Assembly: GCA_025924495.1 (NCBI GenBank)
Contig: JAICIG010000066.1
Location: 1-23,055 of the forward strand
DNA from: Pirellulales bacterium
GTDB lineage: Bacteria > Planctomycetota > Planctomycetia > Pirellulales > JAICIG01
DNA length: 23,055 nucleotides
Direction: 5' to 3'
The notes below the pieces were generated by a model, which saw only the letters and a list, made by a program, of their open reading frames with translations, made no database searches and was not told where the DNA came from. A program made the position numbers and the translations under genes. Of this stretch, positions 1 through 8,104 are shown in pieces; the stretch's first letter is position 1, and each line of letters begins with the position of its first letter.

Positions 1-1
1 A

Positions 2-322
2 GTGGAAGTCCGTGTGAGCACCGACGATGGCACGGCGGGCCGACGTGGCCTAGTGACTGAATTGCTCAGCCAGACGCTCGGCGAATCGTCCCTCGGCACG
101 CGCGTTGTCTGCTGTGGGCCCGAGCGCATGATGGAAGCGGTGGTCGAAATCGCCCGCAAAGCCGGAGTCGCCTGCCAGATATCTCTCGAGACTCCGATGG
201 CCTGTGGGATCGGCATCTGTTTTAGCTGCGTCACACGGGTCCGCGAGCCATGCGGCGGCTGGGACTATCGCCGCACCTGCGTCGAAGGGCCGGTATTCGA
301 CGGTGCAACCATCGAATTCTAG
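2..322 (+). CDS. pyrK: Dihydroorotate dehydrogenase electron-transfer subunit PyrK, C-terminal part (5' truncated)
   Basis: Partial gene cut by the left window edge; 106 residues remain. PyrK carries electrons from the class 1B dihydroorotate dehydrogenase PyrD to NAD through FAD and a [2Fe-2S] cluster in pyrimidine synthesis. The visible part holds the end of the NAD-binding domain (VVCCGPERMM, typical of ferredoxin-reductase-like proteins) and the C-terminal cluster motif C-x4-C-x2-C-x16-C, in the context MACGIGICFSC ... TCVEGPVF. This motif is diagnostic for PyrK against other ferredoxin reductases. The true start lies outside the window, so the GTG at position 2 should not be read as a start codon. 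The gene converges on rpsT, with a palindromic element between them. A related reductase subunit cannot be fully excluded without the missing FAD domain. Confidence 0.88.
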   Translation: MEVRVSTDDGTAGRRGLVTELLSQTLGESSLGTRVVCCGPERMMEAVVEIARKAGVACQISLETPMACGIGICFSCVTRVREPCGGWDYRRTCVEGPVFDGATIEF

Positions 323-334
323 ATAGGCTGTGAA

Positions 335-411
335 GTAGAAGCGGTAGGTTATGCCTTAGCATAACTTCTGTTTAATACGGATGTTATGCTAAAGCATAAC
401 CTACGTTCTAC
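335..411. repeat. REP/BIME-like double palindrome between convergent genes
   Basis: Two arms, 344-365 and 383-404, are inverted copies of each other with 21 of 22 positions complementary. Each arm is itself a hairpin: GTTATGC, a 4-nt loop, GCATAAC. The long stem extends outwards after a small internal loop through GTAGAA (335-340) and TTCTAC (406-411). Two head-to-head short hairpins of this kind in an intergenic space resemble bacterial REP/BIME elements mobilised by RAYT transposases. The element sits between the 3' ends of pyrK and rpsT, so it could also act as a bidirectional RNA 3' structure; there is no U-tract. No transposase is present in the window. Confidence 0.75.
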
Positions 412-439
412 GCTCGGCGACTAGACATGCCCTGCTACA

Positions 440-718
440 TTAAGCGGCGGGCTTTTGCTTGGCGCGTTTGATGGCGGCCGAGAGACGCGATTTGACGCGA
501 GCGGCGGCATTAGCGTGGATCACATTCTTCGCCGCAGCCTGATCCAACTTCTTGACTGCCAGCCGGAAACTCGTCTCAGCGCCTGCAAAATCACCGCCGG
601 CAATTGCGTCACGAACCTTGCGGACTACGGACTTGAGAGCCGACTTGGCAGCCCGGTTACGAGCGCGGCGAACTAGGCTCTGACGAAGACGCTTCTTTGC
701 ACTGGCGGTATTGGGCAT
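440..718 (-). CDS. rpsT: 30S ribosomal protein S20
   Basis: A 92-residue, Lys/Arg/Ala-rich protein of the usual S20 length. It starts [14 protein letters not shown], matching the S20 N-terminus, and contains the helical pattern [20 protein letters not shown] followed by [20 protein letters not shown]20 is a primary binder of 16S rRNA in the 30S subunit and is all helical. The gene lies 51 nt downstream of the TPR protein gene on the same strand, so the two could share a transcript. No clear separate promoter is visible in the gap. The ATG at 718 is the only reasonable start. Confidence 0.96.
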   Translation of the reverse strand: MPNTASAKKRLRQSLVRRARNRAAKSALKSVVRKVRDAIAGGDFAGAETSFRLAVKKLDQAAAKNVIHANAAARVKSRLSAAIKRAKQKPAA

Positions 719-769
719 GGTCGGGCGGTTTACTTGGGGCTGTTTTGGTCAGAATCAACAGTTCGGGCG

Positions 770-2188
770 TCAGTCGGAACCCGTATCATCGCGTAACCCG
801 GGCAGTTTGTCTAGCCGTTCCCCGACGTCTTTGTAGCCGAAATCCAGTCCGGCAAGCATCGTCAGGTGTTTCTCAGCCGCTTCCCAGTCTTTCAACCGGT
901 CCATGGCCACAACCGCGGCGAGATAAATAGCCTGCTTTTTATGGTCGAGTTCCCGCTCGCTGAGCGCTTCGATCGCCTGCTCGTAGTTGCTCACCGCCAG
1001 CTTGTACTGTTTGATCGCCTCGAAGCAGGCTCCGAGATACAAGAACACCATGCCGCGGCGTTTCTGGTCTGCCCGCGCCTCCTGCAGCACGCCGATTGCT
1101 TCATTGAACTTCTTGGCCCGCTGCAAGCGCACGCCCAGCTCGTACTTGAAGCCCATATTGTTCGGGTAGCGTTCGCTGCGATTGCGATAGATTTCCAGTT
1201 CCTTGTTGTTCAACTCAGTTTTGAACTGCTGATACAAGGCAGCGTTCTCGGGCGTTTTGTCCGCCTGAGCTTGCTTTTCGGCTCGCAGCAATTGATGCCG
1301 GGCGTGGCGAAGTTCCGCATCCTCCAAACGCTCGCGCATCTCGATGCTGCCGCCCGAAGCTTCCAGGCCGCGTTTTAGCACCTCGATCGCCGGTTCGAAG
1401 CGGTCCTCTTTCAAGTGCAGGTCGGCCAGTTCCAGGTACAACGACAGGTTGGCCGGATCTTTCTTGATCCGCTTCTCCAACTGCTCTTCGGGCGAAGAGG
1501 CCATGCCGGCGCGTCCCTGACGCTCGGCCTGGGCCTGCTTGTCGACCATCACCTGGGTGCTGCTTTCGGCGTCTTCGTAGCCGCCCTTGTGGATCGTTTT
1601 TTCCACCGTCAGATTCGAAATCGCGCGATGCGCCTCTTCGTCATTCGGCTTGGCTTGCTGCACTCGCATCCAACAAGCGATGGCCTGATCGAATTGCCCT
1701 TGCTTGCCGAGCGCTCGCCCCAACAGACGATTCGTTTCCGGATCCTTGATGTCGGCGTCCAGCGCCGCCTTCAGATAAACGATCTGTGCCTCGTCGAACT
1801 GTAAGCTATTGCAAGCTTCGGCCATATCGGCCAGCGTCGAAGCATCCCAAGGATTCAGCTCCAGCACTTTCAAGCCGCTGGAAATTACGCCGATCCAATC
1901 TTTTTTCCGCACGGCATTTTTAACGGAGCCCTTGGCCAAAAAGGAGCCGGCAGCCGCCAGTTTCGCGCCGGTTTTATTGTTGTTATACTTTTTCTGCAGG
2001 TTCGAAATGAAGTTTTGCGTATACAGCAGATTGCTCGGATCGCCCGTCACGCATTGCGTGAACATCTGCGTGGCATAGTCGTAATTGCCCTGAGCGGAAG
2101 ACTTGCTGCCATGCTCGAAACACTGTTGCAGCATGCGCCGTTTCGCGGGCGGAATCGGCTGACGGCCGGGAGGATCTGTACTTGCCAT
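770..2188 (-). CDS. Tetratricopeptide-repeat protein of unknown role
   Basis: A soluble protein of 472 residues made mostly of TPR-type helical hairpins. Recognisable repeats are near residues 22-55 (GNYDYATQMFTQCVTGDPSN), 115-145, 150-185 (LGRALGKQGQFDQAIACWMRVQQAKPND), 250-285 (LADLHLKEDRFEPAIEVLKRGLEA), 345-375 and 378-410 (YLGACFEAIKQYKLAVSNYEQAIEAL). A charged, probably coiled segment lies between about 285 and 335. There is no signal peptide or membrane segment, so it should be cytoplasmic. TPR arrays act as protein-interaction scaffolds and the specific partner cannot be read from sequence. The gene precedes rpsT on the same strand. Confidence 0.85.
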   Translation of the reverse strand: MASTDPPGRQPIPPAKRRMLQQCFEHGSKSSAQGNYDYATQMFTQCVTGDPSNLLYTQNFISNLQKKYNNNKTGAKLAAAGSFLAKGSVKNAVRKKDWIGVISSGLKVLELNPWDASTLADMAEACNSLQFDEAQIVYLKAALDADIKDPETNRLLGRALGKQGQFDQAIACWMRVQQAKPNDEEAHRAISNLTVEKTIHKGGYEDAESSTQVMVDKQAQAERQGRAGMASSPEEQLEKRIKKDPANLSLYLELADLHLKEDRFEPAIEVLKRGLEASGGSIEMRERLEDAELRHARHQLLRAEKQAQADKTPENAALYQQFKTELNNKELEIYRNRSERYPNNMGFKYELGVRLQRAKKFNEAIGVLQEARADQKRRGMVFLYLGACFEAIKQYKLAVSNYEQAIEALSERELDHKKQAIYLAAVVAMDRLKDWEAAEKHLTMLAGLDFGYKDVGERLDKLPGLRDDTGSD

Positions 2189-2339
2189 GCGGGCCCTGAC
2201 GGTGAAAGGCTATGTACCGGAAAAGCGAGTCTCGGAAGCGCCACGAGACAGCGCGTACAAGCCGAGAATCATGCACAAGCTGACGCTGCATTTATTCTAA
2301 CAGCCCGCCTTACCAACACAACGCACCTGGCGTGCCCCC

Positions 2340-3854
2340 ATGGCCCAGTCTAAATCGCCGCGCCCGGGGCGGGTATTTTTGGTAGGAGCCGGCCCGGGAG
2401 ACCCCGGTTTGATCACACTGCGCGGCATCGAGTGCCTGCGTCGAGCCGATCTCGTGCTCTACGACTATCTCGTCAACCCGCGAATCTTGAGTTGGCTGAA
2501 TGCCGGCGCCGAAGCGGTCTGTTTGGGTCGCCATGGCGATCGCCGTTTGATGTCGCAGGACGAGGTCAACCAACGGATCGTGGCGGGAGCGCAAGCGGGC
2601 AAAACGGTCGTACGGCTGAAGTCGGGCGACCCAACCATTTTCGCCCGTGCCGCCGAGGAAATCGATTGCCTTGTGACCGCAGGCATTCCATTCGAGGTCG
2701 TACCGGGCATCACGGCGGCGTTGGCGGCGGGCAGCTATGCGGGCGTGCCCCTTACGCATCGCGATTTGGCCTCGGCCGTCGCCTTGGTGACCGGACACGA
2801 ACAAGACGGCAAGCCAGCGTCGACCCTCGATTACGCGGCCTTGGCCGCTTTTCCCGGCACGCTTGTGTTTTACATGGGAGTTACGACGGCGTCTCAATGG
2901 ACGCAAGCGCTAATCACGGCCGGCAAGCCGGGCGCCACGCCAGCAGCCATTGTACGGCGCTGCTCCTGGCCCGACCAAATGACCATCCGCTGCCGGCTCG
3001 ATGAGATCGGCGCGGAGATCAAACGGCGCCGGTTGCGCCCCCCCGCTCTATTCATCATCGGCGATGTGGCAAATCTGGAATCAACGCCGTCGTGGTTTAC
3101 CAGCCGCCCGTTGTTTGGCCGGCGCGTGCTCGTCACACGCCCCGCGAGCCAGGCGGAAGGGCTCTGCGAACGATTGGAACAATTGGGGGCTGAAGCCCTG
3201 ATCCAGCCGGCCATTGAGATTTCCGCCCCGGATGACTGGGGACCTGTCGACGAGGCGCTCGCGCGGCTCGAACAGTACGATTGGCTGGTGTTCTCAAGCG
3301 CCAACGGCGTGCAATTCCTGCTGGAGCGACTATGCCAACGGCATGGCGACCTGCGCCGCCTGGGGAGCATTCGTCTGGCTGCCATCGGCCCGGGCACGAG
3401 CGAAGCTTTGGCCGCCTATCGGCTGCAGGCAGACTTACTGCCCGAACAGTTCCGCGCTGAGTCGCTCGCGGCAGCGCTCGCCTCCGACGCACGCGGGCGC
3501 CGATTCTTGTTAGCCCGAGCAAGTCGCGGGCGCGAGGTATTGCCCGATCAATTGCGCGACGCGGGCGGACAAGTGGACCAAATTGTCGTCTATCGCAGCA
3601 GCGACGTCGCCGCTGCGGACCCGGCTATTTCCAACGAGCTGGCGGCTGGCCGCATCGACTGGATTACGGTTACGAGTTCTGCAATCGCCCGCTCCTTGGC
3701 AAACATGTTCGGCGTGGATTTGCGGCGAGCCCGGTTGGCGAGCATTAGCCCAATTACTTCGGCTACGTTGAGCGATCTTGGTTTCCCTCCCGCCGCCGAA
3801 GCGACCGAGTACACAATGTGCGGCGTAGCCGACGCCATTTCGGCAACGCCGTGA
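2340..3854 (+). CDS. cobA: Uroporphyrinogen-III C-methyltransferase / uroporphyrinogen-III synthase fusion (CobA-HemD)
   Basis: A fused tetrapyrrole enzyme of 504 residues. Residues 10-245 form the SAM-dependent uroporphyrinogen-III methyltransferase: VGAGPGDPGLITLRG at 15-29, the SAM-binding RLKSGDP at 92-98 followed by FARAAEE, and VPGITAALAA near 121-130. It makes precorrin-2 for siroheme and cobalamin. From about residue 256 (RPLFGRRVLVTRP) to the end is a HemD-like uroporphyrinogen-III synthase domain, with the WLVFSSANGVQF and ITVTSSAIARSL segments typical of the two-lobed fold. HemD closes hydroxymethylbilane to uroporphyrinogen III, so one polypeptide makes the substrate and then methylates it. 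Fusions of this order are known. The gene is divergent from the TPR gene; no cobalamin riboswitch was recognised upstream. ATG at 2340 fits the family N-terminus. Confidence 0.93.
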   Translation: MAQSKSPRPGRVFLVGAGPGDPGLITLRGIECLRRADLVLYDYLVNPRILSWLNAGAEAVCLGRHGDRRLMSQDEVNQRIVAGAQAGKTVVRLKSGDPTIFARAAEEIDCLVTAGIPFEVVPGITAALAAGSYAGVPLTHRDLASAVALVTGHEQDGKPASTLDYAALAAFPGTLVFYMGVTTASQWTQALITAGKPGATPAAIVRRCSWPDQMTIRCRLDEIGAEIKRRRLRPPALFIIGDVANLESTPSWFTSRPLFGRRVLVTRPASQAEGLCERLEQLGAEALIQPAIEISAPDDWGPVDEALARLEQYDWLVFSSANGVQFLLERLCQRHGDLRRLGSIRLAAIGPGTSEALAAYRLQADLLPEQFRAESLAAALASDARGRRFLLARASRGREVLPDQLRDAGGQVDQIVVYRSSDVAAADPAISNELAAGRIDWITVTSSAIARSLANMFGVDLRRARLASISPITSATLSDLGFPPAAEATEYTMCGVADAISATP

Positions 3855-4044
3855 AGGTCCAAGGTATCCGCCAAAGCCAGGGGCCGCTTAAACGTTGCCG
3901 GCGCGACCGGTACGACTGACACAAACTCTCAGGCTTCTCAGTCTTCGCAACTCTCGCATTTAGTCCAGTTCAAGCACTGCCGTTGCCGACTGTACTAGAT
4001 GCGGGAGTTGTTCGTTGCACTCAGCTTGTGGAGGCCCGCCGGCC

Positions 4045-4833
4045 ATGCCTGAGTTGTCGCCATGTGGTGTTGCGGTAATCTCGATCGACGTTTCCAGCCT
4101 GCAAGGAGATACCACTCGCGGCGCAGCATATTCGTTGGCGGCCGAGGCGCTCCAGCGTCTGAATGACCGCCAAATGGTTGCCACGCTCGCCCTCGACGAA
4201 GTCGGAGTCAGCTCGCTCGAACAACTCGACCTGACCTCACAGCGACACGAGTTGGCGATCCTCGCCCGAACGGACTGGTATTCAGTCGGCAACCGCCGTA
4301 GTCAGTTTTCCGATGAACTCTCTCGAAACATCCTTAACGCGCAGGCCGCAGGATGCAGCCCAACGACCTTGGCATTGCCGGCTGGGCATCTTGCCGAGCA
4401 CTTGGACCTGCTCGTGAAGCATGGCATCTCGGCCGTCCGCACGACGCGAAAAGGCGCCGCGCGGGGCTTTTGGAGTTGGTGGCGAGGCAAGCAAGACACA
4501 GTCGCCGCCGACTCTCACCCTTACTCGCTTCGTTGGGGCCTGTGGGAATTCGATGGTTCACTCGAGTTGAGCCGTCAAGGACTGCGGCGAGTGAACCGAA
4601 CGATTTCCGCTGCGGCCGCAGCGAGCGCGCTCGCGCATATCGTCGTCGACCTCGCGCCACTTGCCGGGCAGGGCGCTGCAGGTTGGAAGCAATTCGAGCG
4701 AATGTTAGATCAGGTGGACGAACTGCGCCGCGAGCAAACAATAGAATTACTGACCGTCGCGGCGTTCGTAGCAAGCCTGACGCGCACGCGACAATCGCCT
4801 CCCGCTCGCTCGATCTTGCGGCCTGCGGCCTAA
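4045..4833 (+). CDS. Polysaccharide-deacetylase-like (NodB-fold) protein lacking the catalytic residues
   Basis: A 262-residue protein whose strand order resembles the NodB (carbohydrate esterase 4) barrel: VAVISIDVSS near the N-terminus, ELAILARTDW in the middle, then SDELSRNILNAQAAG, TTLALPAGHL and LLVKHGISAVRTT. The NodB metal-binding sites are not visible: SIDVS stands where TFDD is expected and no HxxxH follows. It is therefore probably a non-catalytic or repurposed member. ATG at 4045 is preferred over an in-frame TTG at 4015 because GTGGAGG (4027-4033) lies 11 nt upstream and the fold begins right after it. There is no signal peptide, so it is likely cytoplasmic. The assignment rests on pattern, not on conserved catalytic motifs. 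Confidence 0.6.
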   Translation: MPELSPCGVAVISIDVSSLQGDTTRGAAYSLAAEALQRLNDRQMVATLALDEVGVSSLEQLDLTSQRHELAILARTDWYSVGNRRSQFSDELSRNILNAQAAGCSPTTLALPAGHLAEHLDLLVKHGISAVRTTRKGAARGFWSWWRGKQDTVAADSHPYSLRWGLWEFDGSLELSRQGLRRVNRTISAAAAASALAHIVVDLAPLAGQGAAGWKQFERMLDQVDELRREQTIELLTVAAFVASLTRTRQSPPARSILRPAA

Positions 4834-4866
4834 CGACGAAGACGCACTTGCCGGGGCGGAACAAAG

Positions 4867-5049
4867 TCAGGGCAATTCGCGGTAGGTCGACCAGCTCATG
4901 TAGGCGAGGATCACAGAGCAAACCAGGAAACCTATGTCCATCGGTTTATTGACTCTGCCGAACGGAAACTGCAAGGCCAGGTCGAGACCGAATAACAACA
5001 GCAGCAGAGCCGCGACGACCATCCCGGAGATGCTCAACGCTTTGGGCAT
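4867..5049 (-). CDS. Small two-helix membrane protein, unknown function
   Basis: A 60-residue protein with two predicted membrane helices, at about residues 5-26 (SISGMVVAALLLLLFGLDLAL) and 38-53 (DIGFLVCSVILAYMSW). A short polar loop containing RVNKPMD joins them. ATG at 5049 is chosen over the in-frame TTG at 5073 because GAGGAA (plus-strand 5059-5064) lies 9 nt upstream of it. No known domain is recognised. Its stop is 33 nt from the stop of the convergent deacetylase-like gene. A good ribosome binding site, in-frame hydrophobic segments and a compact size argue that it is real. Confidence 0.7.
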   Translation of the reverse strand: MPKALSISGMVVAALLLLLFGLDLALQFPFGRVNKPMDIGFLVCSVILAYMSWSTYRELP

Positions 5050-5532
5050 CGGCGTGTATTCCTCAAGGTGCAACGACTAAAGATGTGGGCGACTCGCCGC
5101 CGGCTGCTCTTTCCCATTCAGCACGCCCCAAATAGCAGCGTACCGACATTGACGCCTGACTCGCGCCATCGAAGCGAGAGCAGCCTCTGCCGCAAACGGA
5201 ACAACCGGCGCCAACTCGGAAGCCGCCGGCCTGGACTGTCAGTTCCGCCGCACGCGACCACGATCTAGTATAATCGCCAAAAATCGCCTGTCACCCGGGC
5301 CGATGGACGGGGCGAAAACCCTCGAATTCTGCGGCATTCTTTCTTTCGGCTCACAGCGATCGGCGCCGCTCCCTTCCTGGGCGGTTCCTGCGCCCGGAGC
5401 CTTTTCCGTTCGATTCGTCCTGCTCTCGCCCGACCGAGTTTGTCTATAATGCAGCCGCCCATGAAGTAAATTCATCCGGGGATGAGCGAAAAACTCGAGA
5501 CCTCGACGACAACCAGCCGGAGGCGAGCAGCG
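5050..5532. other. Gene-free spacer with candidate promoter elements
   Basis: This 483-nt stretch separates the divergent small membrane protein and DUF3386-like genes. No convincing coding frame is present. It holds the ribosome binding site of the leftward gene (5059-5064), two perfect TATAAT hexamers at 5269-5274 and 5445-5450, and the GGAGG (5519-5523) serving the rightward gene. Neither TATAAT has a good TTGACA-like partner 16-18 nt upstream. I see no RNA gene or repeat here. Confidence 0.6.
5445..5450 (+). promoter_or_regulatory. Candidate -10 box for the DUF3386-like gene
   Basis: A perfect TATAAT, 83 nt before the chosen ATG at 5533. No matching -35 hexamer is visible at normal spacing, so the call rests on the -10 alone. 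Confidence 0.4.
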
Positions 5533-6891
5533 ATGGGATGGAGACTTTGGATGGCAACAGCCGTGCTGTTCTGCGGAACCGCCTCGGCCCGGGGCCACTT
5601 TGTGTGGATCGGCGTACTCCATAAAACCGGCGAGTCGCCCAACGCCTGTGTGTGGTTCAATGAGAGTCCTGCGCCCGGCGAGGCGAGATTAGTCGATCGA
5701 CTCAGTCCCACCGAGGCTTGGCTACGCCCCTCAGGCGGCAAGTCATCCTCACTGCAGTTGCAGCCGCAAACGACCGGCGAGGAAGGAGGCCTGATCTCTC
5801 CCATCGACGAGAAAGCGCCATATGCAATCGGCGCCCGTTGTAACTATGGCGTCTTCACGCGCGGCGACCAATCGTTGCTGTTGAATTATTACGCCAAGCA
5901 TCTGGCCATCAACGACCTCGCTGAATTAGAGCGAGTGGCGCGCGATGAGGAGTTAGCTCTCGACGTCGTGCCGCAATTTTCCGGGCAAACGCTCGTGCTC
6001 GAGGTGCTCTACCGCGGCAAGCCGACGGCTGGGCTGCAATTGGTCGTTTATCCGCCCGCCGGCGCCGAACAATCGCTGACGACCGACGAGCTCGGGCGCG
6101 CCGAATTCATCCCGACGTCGGCGGGATTGCACGGCTTTCGCGCGCGGTACGTCGACGCCAAGTCAGCGGGTGAACTCAAGGGTAAAAAGTACCGCGGAGC
6201 GCATCACTACGCGACGCTGACCATGCAGCTAAAGCCCGAAGCCAAAGAAGAACTCTCGGCAAACGAATTGCTTGAGCGGGCTCGCGACGCCCGCGCCACG
6301 TGGCAAGACTTCCCCGGCTTTACGGCCAAAATGAGATTGGCCACCGACGAAGAGTTCGCGACCGGCGAAATCATCGTGTCTGCAGACGGCGATGTACGGC
6401 TGCAGGGATTTGACGGGATCGACACGAAGGCAGCCCAAGCGCGGCTTGATTCGCTCATTCAGCATCGCTTCGCAGGCGGCGGGCCAGGCGAAGACGTCGA
6501 GTACGTGGATGAGCCAACCGAACATCCCTTGGGCAAGCTGCTGCGATTTAAAGGCGACGAGAAACTCCATAGCGCCTACCGTGTCCGAGATGATGTAATC
6601 ACCGAGGTCAATCGCGAAACGGGGCCGATGCGTTTCACGATCAGCGTACTGGAGATCCACCGCAACCCCGAAGGCAGATATTTGCCCCAGGCATTTAACG
6701 TCAGCTTCTGGGACTCCGCGTCGGGCGAACTGAAATCGACAGAAACGCATCTGAACCTGTGGACGAGGATTGATCGCTTTGATCTGCCGCAACGGCTACT
6801 CATCATCAGCGGCGACAAGCAGGGCAAGCGAGCGCTCGAATGCAAGTTGAGCAATCATCACTTGGCCGCGCCATCGGCCGGCAGCCAGTAA
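5533..6891 (+). CDS. Secreted protein with DUF4198-like and DUF3386-like halves
   Basis: A 452-residue exported protein of unknown function. ATG at 5533 is chosen, not 5482: GGAGG (5519-5523) lies 9 nt upstream and the protein then begins with a clean signal peptide, MGWRLWMATAVLFCGTASARG. The N-terminal half (HFVWIGV ..., then GQTLVLEVLYRGKPTAGLQLVVYPPAGAE) resembles DUF4198-type beta-sandwich domains, linked to periplasmic metal uptake and carbohydrate binding. The C-terminal half, from about residue 250 (LLERARDARATWQDFPGF), resembles DUF3386, a family seen mainly in cyanobacteria and planctomycetes. The domain names are pattern-based and no enzyme activity can be stated. An ECF sigma factor gene begins 29 nt downstream on the same strand. 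Confidence 0.7.
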   Translation: MGWRLWMATAVLFCGTASARGHFVWIGVLHKTGESPNACVWFNESPAPGEARLVDRLSPTEAWLRPSGGKSSSLQLQPQTTGEEGGLISPIDEKAPYAIGARCNYGVFTRGDQSLLLNYYAKHLAINDLAELERVARDEELALDVVPQFSGQTLVLEVLYRGKPTAGLQLVVYPPAGAEQSLTTDELGRAEFIPTSAGLHGFRARYVDAKSAGELKGKKYRGAHHYATLTMQLKPEAKEELSANELLERARDARATWQDFPGFTAKMRLATDEEFATGEIIVSADGDVRLQGFDGIDTKAAQARLDSLIQHRFAGGGPGEDVEYVDEPTEHPLGKLLRFKGDEKLHSAYRVRDDVITEVNRETGPMRFTISVLEIHRNPEGRYLPQAFNVSFWDSASGELKSTETHLNLWTRIDRFDLPQRLLIISGDKQGKRALECKLSNHHLAAPSAGSQ

Positions 6892-6920
6892 TCGAAAGCG
6901 GATCTCGCCCCCTCAGCCTT

Positions 6921-7532
6921 ATGGAAGAACTGCAGACCATCACCGTTGAGCAGTTGCTGGCCGGCGCCCGAGAGGGAGACGAGGCCCAGCGAGATCGTCT
7001 ATTCGAAGCCTGCCGCAGCTATTTGGCGCTGGTTGCACGCACGCAGGTCGAGAACTGGCTGCAGGCTAAGGCCGATGCCTCCGACCTGGTGCAACAGACG
7101 CTGCTCGAGGCGCACCGCGGCTTTGAGCGCTTCGAAGGCCGCACCGAAGCGGAATGGCTGGCCTGGCTGCGCAAGATTATGCGGCACAATGCCGCCGACC
7201 TGATCCGTCATTATCGTGGTACGGACAAGCGGCAAGCGCGGCGAGAGATTCCGTTTCGGCAGCCTGGCGACGACTCATGCGCGCATGGAGCGCCGGAGCC
7301 CGCGGGAAGAGAGCCGACGCCCAGCCAGCAACTCGTTGCCCGAGACCGCAATTTGCAAATTGCCGCAGCGCTCGATCAGTTAACGCCCGACCATCGCGAA
7401 GTGATCGTACTGAGAAACCTCGAACGGCTGCCGTTTGACGTCGTCGCCGAACGGATGGGCCGTTCGCGCCCGGCTGTGCAGATGCTCTGGGCGCGAGCAA
7501 TCAAGAAGTTACAGGACGCGCTCGAGCAATAA
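6921..7532 (+). CDS. ECF-type RNA polymerase sigma factor
   Basis: A 203-residue sigma-70 family protein of extracytoplasmic-function type. Region 2 spans about residues 30-95 (DASDLVQQTLLEAHRGFERF ... AWLRKIMRHNAADLIRHYRG). Region 4 spans about 145-200 (LDQLTPDHREVIVLRNLERL, then VVAERMGRSRPAVQMLWARAIKKL), a helix-turn-helix that reads the -35 element. ATG at 6921 is preferred over an in-frame upstream ATG at 6840, which would overlap the preceding gene and add sequence unlike the family. The linker between the regions is rich in Gly, Pro and Glu, as is common in planctomycete sigma factors. No anti-sigma gene is adjacent. The 29-nt gap behind the DUF3386-like gene suggests co-transcription. 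Confidence 0.88.
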   Translation: MEELQTITVEQLLAGAREGDEAQRDRLFEACRSYLALVARTQVENWLQAKADASDLVQQTLLEAHRGFERFEGRTEAEWLAWLRKIMRHNAADLIRHYRGTDKRQARREIPFRQPGDDSCAHGAPEPAGREPTPSQQLVARDRNLQIAAALDQLTPDHREVIVLRNLERLPFDVVAERMGRSRPAVQMLWARAIKKLQDALEQ

Positions 7533-7595
7533 GGCGACGTTCCTTCTACACAGAGCGCAAACCGCAAGTTCTGCGAAAAGCGTGCGAACAAAAAA

Positions 7596-8054
7596 CTAAT
7601 CTTGAAACGGCCGTTGGCGACCCTGTTTTCGGGCGGACTGTTGGCGCTTCGTTTGCAACCGACGCTCGATCGAGCCGCGCGTCGGTTTGGTCCGCTTGCG
7701 GCGAACCGGCGGCGAGGCAACCTCGGCCAACATAGTCCGTAGCTTTTCCAGGCAATCCTCTACGTTACGGCCCTGGTCGCGATAGCGTTGGCTGCTGACC
7801 AGCAGATCGCCTTCGCTTGTCACCCGATTCCTGTACTTATTTAGAAATCGATCGCGGACCGCTTGGGGCAAGCTGGGGCTTGTGAGAATCGGCCAGCGCA
7901 GCAGGGCCTTGCTGTTGACCTTGTTCACATTCTGGCCGCCGGGCCCGGAGCTGCGCGCGAACGTAAAATCGAACTCCGCGAGCGGAATCCGGAGCCTTGA
8001 GTTGATGGCGAGTTCTGCCGACGGGTCGGGTTGGTAGGTATCTGCGGCAGGCAT
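7596..8054 (-). CDS. arfB: Alternative ribosome-rescue peptidyl-tRNA hydrolase ArfB
   Basis: A 152-residue class I release-factor-like protein. ArfB enters ribosomes stalled without a stop codon and hydrolyses the peptidyl-tRNA. The catalytic GGQ is at residues 39-41 in RSSGPGGQNVNKVNSK, the family signature. The C-terminal tail from about residue 115 is strongly basic (RRKRTKPTRGSIERRLQTKR), as in E. coli YaeJ/ArfB, where it inserts into the empty mRNA channel. Length and the lack of codon-recognition domains separate it from RF1 and RF2. The gene converges with the sigma factor and diverges from the PQQ-propeller gene. Confidence 0.93.
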   Translation of the reverse strand: MPAADTYQPDPSAELAINSRLRIPLAEFDFTFARSSGPGGQNVNKVNSKALLRWPILTSPSLPQAVRDRFLNKYRNRVTSEGDLLVSSQRYRDQGRNVEDCLEKLRTMLAEVASPPVRRKRTKPTRGSIERRLQTKRQQSARKQGRQRPFQD

Positions 8055-8055
8055 G

Positions 8056-8068
8056 GTTATAGTATAGC
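8056..8068. promoter_or_regulatory. Near-palindromic TATA-like element in the arfB/PQQ divergent spacer
   Basis: The 50-nt spacer between two divergent starts contains TATAGT on the plus strand and TATACT on the minus strand, within a nearly palindromic stretch. Both could serve as -10 boxes, one for each gene. The minus-strand box lies so close to the arfB ATG that an arfB message would have almost no leader. No -35 boxes are evident. Confidence 0.3.
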
Positions 8069-8104
8069 CCTAGAGTACAGTTTTCCCTGCGAGGTTCGCC
8101 TGCG

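Noticed and set aside
2189..2339. Possible cobalamin riboswitch before the CobA-HemD gene
   Set aside because: I could not find the conserved B12-box or a credible multi-stem fold in this 151-nt divergent spacer.
2310..2906. 198-aa open frame on the minus strand opposite cobA
   Set aside because: Arg-rich shadow frame over the CobA domain.
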